NCBI GenBank assembly: GCA_016873315.1
Contig: VGXL01000013.1
Location: 1-34,973 of the forward strand
DNA: 34,973 bases
DNA from: Phycisphaerae bacterium
GTDB lineage: Bacteria > Planctomycetota > Phycisphaerae > Phycisphaerales > SM1A02
Direction of reading: 5' to 3'
Shown: piece after piece, positions 32,843-34,973 of the stretch
Numbering within the stretch: the first letter of the stretch is position 1
How the letters are laid out: the number at the start of each line of letters is the position of its first letter
Program-made: the position numbers and the translations under genes
Notes under the pieces: generated by a model
Databases searched by the model: none
The model's input: the letters and a program-made list of their open reading frames with translations, nothing else
Told to the model about the DNA's origin: nothing

Positions 32843-33760
32843 GTGCACGACTTCTTGCAGATCGAAGGCCTGACGCGGCTCCAGCTCGAGCAGTTGCTCG
32901 AGGCGACGAGCAGCAACATTCCGCATGCCGAGGGGCGTCAGCCGGCCAAGACCACGCTCCACGGCAAGGTCGTGGCGAATGTCTTCTTCGAGGACAGCAC
33001 ACGGACGCGGTGCAGTTTCGAAACAGCCGTGCATCGGCTCGGTGGGCAGGTCTTCACAGTCGCAGCCGCTGGCAGCAGCGCGAGCAAGGGCGAGAGTCTG
33101 GTCGACACGGCCCTGAACATCGAAGCGATGGGCGTTGCCGTCATGGTCGTGCGCTGCACGATCAGCGGTGGCGCGGCGATGGTCGCAAAAGCGCTGAGAA
33201 TTCCAGTGATCAACGCAGGGGATGGTCGTCACGAGCACCCGACTCAAGGGCTGCTCGATGTGGCCACACTTCGCGAAGCGCTCGGTCCCCTCGATGGCCG
33301 TCGTGTGGCCATCGTCGGAGATGTCGCCAACAGCCGTGTGGCGCGCTCGACGACGAAGGCGCTCTGCCTCCTTGGCGCTCGCGTGCGGCTGGTCGGTCCG
33401 CCGACGCTGGTGTCGCGCACCATGGAAGCGATTGGCTCGTCGCCTGGACAGGTCGAGGTGTCCCATGATCTGGACACGGCCTTGCACGATGTCGATGCCG
33501 TGATCATGCTTCGGATCCAACTCGAGCGCGCAGCGGGTTCGTCCATCAGCAGCGACTACCGGATCCTCTATGGACTGACGCAGGCCAGAATTCGTCGCCT
33601 GCCGGCCCACGCGGTGATCCTGCACCCGGGTCCGATGAACCGCGGCGTCGAAATCGACGATTCGGTCGCCGACGACCCCGGCCGCAGTCGGATCCTTCGA
33701 CAGGTCACGCTTGGCGTGGCGTCACGGATGGCGGTCCTGGAGGGGGTGTCGATTGGCTGA
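32843..33760 (+). CDS. pyrB: Aspartate carbamoyltransferase, catalytic subunit
   Basis: The product is 305 residues and condenses carbamoyl phosphate with aspartate in pyrimidine synthesis, using the product of CarB encoded upstream. The carbamoyl-phosphate loop FEDSTRTR (49-56), HEHPTQGLLD (about 132-141), VAIVGDVANSRVARS and the aspartate-binding ILHPGPMNRGVE are all present. The GTG start gives the typical MHDFL.I..L N-terminus. Neither pyrI nor a dihydroorotase gene follows, so it is of the unlinked type. Confidence 0.97.
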   Translation: MHDFLQIEGLTRLQLEQLLEATSSNIPHAEGRQPAKTTLHGKVVANVFFEDSTRTRCSFETAVHRLGGQVFTVAAAGSSASKGESLVDTALNIEAMGVAVMVVRCTISGGAAMVAKALRIPVINAGDGRHEHPTQGLLDVATLREALGPLDGRRVAIVGDVANSRVARSTTKALCLLGARVRLVGPPTLVSRTMEAIGSSPGQVEVSHDLDTALHDVDAVIMLRIQLERAAGSSISSDYRILYGLTQARIRRLPAHAVILHPGPMNRGVEIDDSVADDPGRSRILRQVTLGVASRMAVLEGVSIG

Positions 33761-33802
33761 TTGTCGGGAACCCGGGACCGCCGGCCTTCGTTCAGGTCTG
33801 GC

Positions 33803-33808
33803 TACGAT
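33803..33808 (+). promoter_or_regulatory. -10 box of the mini-ORF/export gene unit
   Basis: TACGAT is followed by 7 nt and the ATG at 33816, which opens a mini-ORF rather than the export gene itself. Confidence 0.5.
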
Positions 33809-33815
33809 CCGGCCG

Positions 33816-33872
33816 ATGATCCCTCAGGTGATTCCCCGTCACCATCGTTCTGCAAGTAAGTCAATGATATGA
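33816..33872 (+). CDS. 18-codon mini-ORF (possible leader peptide) overlapping the export gene start
   Basis: ATG at 33816 opens a short frame of 18 residues (MIPQVIPRHHRSASKSMI) whose TGA overlaps the ATG of the export lipoprotein (ATGA). It starts at the leaderless distance from a -10 box, as real genes here do. The peptide resembles no known protein. It may serve only to bring ribosomes to the next start, or act as an attenuating leader; the two His and two Pro are not an obvious amino-acid sensor. It could also be untranslated leader sequence. Confidence 0.4.
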   Translation: MIPQVIPRHHRSASKSMI

Positions 33873-33896
33873 ACCTTTGGAATAGCAAACTTGCAG
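33850..33896 (+). promoter_or_regulatory. 8-bp inverted repeat enclosing the export gene start
   Basis: CTGCAAGT (33850-33857) and ACTTGCAG (33889-33896) are perfect inverted copies 31 nt apart. The ATG at 33869 lies in the loop and the left arm within the mini-ORF. An RNA hairpin or a protein operator are both possible. Confidence 0.45.
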
Positions 33897-34973
33897 CCAT
33901 CCTCGGTCTTGCCTCGATCGGGTGTGGTTGCGAAACGGCCAGTTTCTTCGATCCAAGCCGGACCGGTCGGTTCGAGACCACCCCGACGACGATCCCCGTG
34001 CTCCAGCGGTTGGATGTGATCGAGGGCGTGGACCGTCTGCCGTTGAAGCCGACCGAGCCCGTTGGTGACGATGTCCAGATCCTGAGTGAACTTGAGACCA
34101 CCATTGCGGCGGGCGATGCGTTGCGTGTTGGGGTCCTCGGACGCCTGAATGCGAACCAAGAGGACGAAGCCCAGATCGTGGTCGATCCGTCGGGCAATGT
34201 CCACCTGCCCTACGGCACGGTTCATGCCGTCGGACTGACGGTTCCCGAGGTGCAGACGGCGATTGAGAAACTGCTTGAGCCGCTCCTGAACAATCCGCAG
34301 GTTCGCGTGGAGTTGCTCCGATCGGGCTCGCTCCAGTACACGATCGATGGCCAGGTCAACCAGCCAAATGTGTATGACTTGACTCGGCCCGACTTCCGGC
34401 TGCGCAGTGCGCTGGCCGCCGCGGGTGGTGCGGCTCCGACCGTCGAGACCATCTTGATCTCCCGCTCGACCGCATGCCAGGTGGACGAGACGATCCCGGA
34501 GTTGCTCACCGGCCGCGCTCGCGAGGAGTATCGCCGAACCCAAGGGAGTGAGACGACCGCGCCGGCACCCGGCGGTACCACAACCGCCCCATCGACGGTG
34601 CCCGTGGCGCCATCGACCGAGGACTTGCTCCGCGAACTCGGGGGCGGCGAAGTCGCGCCGGAACCTGCTCCAGAACCTGCACCGACTCCAGAGCCTGCAC
34701 CCGAACCCGCGCCAGCACCGGAACCTGCGCCAGCTCCCGAGCCGGCTCCTGCACCTACACCGGAACCCGCGCCTGCGCCGGATCCTGCGCCAGCTCCCGA
34801 GCCGGCTCCTGCACCTACACCGGAACCCGCACCTACACCGGAACCCGCACCTACACCGGAACCCGCGCCTGCGCCGGAACCTGCGCCAGCTCCCGAGCCG
34901 GAACCCGCGCCAGCACCGGAACCTGCACCCGCGCCGGAACCTGCTCCAGAACCTGCACCGGCTCCAGAGCCGG
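33869..34973 (+). CDS. Polysaccharide export lipoprotein (Wza/BexD-like), runs off the right edge
   Basis: At least 368 residues lie in the window. A lipoprotein signal ends in the lipobox SIGC (Cys 19). The polysaccharide biosynthesis/export domain (about 75-150) contains GDALRVGVLGR, IVVDPSGNVHLPYGTVHAVGLTVPEVQ and VRVELLRSG, the usual Wza-type blocks. An SLBB-like segment follows (YTIDGQVNQPNVYDLTR, LRSALAAAGG, about 155-195). From about residue 263 the chain becomes a Pro-Glu-Pro-Ala low-complexity tail that continues beyond the edge, an unusual extension that could span the periplasm or cell wall. It would form the outer-membrane channel for capsule or exopolysaccharide; manC upstream could supply GDP-mannose. 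Confidence 0.85.
   Translation, partial: MNLWNSKLAAILGLASIGCGCETASFFDPSRTGRFETTPTTIPVLQRLDVIEGVDRLPLKPTEPVGDDVQILSELETTIAAGDALRVGVLGRLNANQEDEAQIVVDPSGNVHLPYGTVHAVGLTVPEVQTAIEKLLEPLLNNPQVRVELLRSGSLQYTIDGQVNQPNVYDLTRPDFRLRSALAAAGGAAPTVETILISRSTACQVDETIPELLTGRAREEYRRTQGSETTAPAPGGTTTAPSTVPVAPSTEDLLRELGGGEVAPEPAPEPAPTPEPAPEPAPAPEPAPAPEPAPAPTPEPAPAPDPAPAPEPAPAPTPEPAPTPEPAPTPEPAPAPEPAPAPEPEPAPAPEPAPAPEPAPEPAPAPEP
34656..34973 (+). repeat. Imperfect PEPAPA/PTPEPA coding repeat
   Basis: At least 100 codons alternate Pro with Glu, Ala or Thr in 6-18-nt units such as CCGGAACCTGCACC, with longer duplicated blocks (for example near 34730-34820). It is in-frame low-complexity coding DNA, prone to slippage. 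Confidence 0.85.

Noticed and set aside
34656-34973. CRISPR-like repeat array
   Set aside because: The repeats are short, unspaced and in frame as Pro-Glu-Pro-Ala codons continuing the export gene.

Overview
The window reads as a GC-rich, tightly packed bacterial chromosome segment. Its most likely source is a member of the Planctomycetota, probably the Phycisphaerae. The hints are a Rex/MetF/RadA/CarB/NuoH core with many lipoproteins, a eukaryote-like Ser/Thr kinase, a porin with an N-terminal coiled coil and a small W-R-W-x-E-TAFG protein I associate with planctomycetes. This assignment is inference, since no rRNA or other marker is present. I count 35 coding regions. Two run off the edges (metG on the left, a polysaccharide-export lipoprotein on the right). 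I saw no tRNA, rRNA, insertion sequence, CRISPR array or convincing intrinsic terminator.

Region by region. 1-5.9 kb: metG (partial), a membrane-anchored protein, a secreted TPR-like protein, metF, rex with a coupled lipoprotein, a small lipoprotein and a degenerate PGRP/amidase-like protein. 6.0-9.7 kb: an overlapping unit of Ser/Thr kinase, exported double trypsin/PDZ protein and dCMP deaminase. 9.7-12.3 kb: an SDR with altered active site, an EamA transporter, a PH-like membrane protein and a small helical protein. 12.4-18.8 kb: six genes of an uncharacterised membrane system, namely a GlmL/MutL-family ASKHA ATPase, a barrel-sandwich/KOW-like protein, a DUF6754-type membrane protein and three further membrane proteins with 4-nt start/stop overlaps. 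18.9-22.7 kb: an OprP/OprO-like porin, then zwf and pgl (oxidative pentose phosphate entry). 22.7-25.7 kb: ruvX and manC, divergent ruvA, and plsC. 25.7-33.8 kb: carB, an orphan nuoH with a 67-aa partner, radA and pyrB. 33.8 kb to the end: a mini-ORF overlapping the start of a Wza-like export lipoprotein with a long Pro-Glu-Pro-Ala tail.

The most pervasive signal is regulatory. Almost every gene that begins a transcription unit has a TANNNT box ending 6-10 nt before its ATG or GTG and no Shine-Dalgarno sequence, as expected for leaderless mRNAs. Several genes inside operons instead show purine-rich ribosome sites or stop/start overlaps. The pattern fixes otherwise ambiguous starts, including GTG starts at 1011, 11541 and 32843, and reveals the 18-codon mini-ORF at 33816.

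The best candidate for an undescribed system is the GlmL-like/DUF6754 membrane operon. It has the ATPase of glutamate mutase maintenance without any mutase gene in view. Directly downstream, three perfect 8-bp direct repeats at 11-bp spacing (Pho-box geometry) precede a phosphate-selective-type porin.
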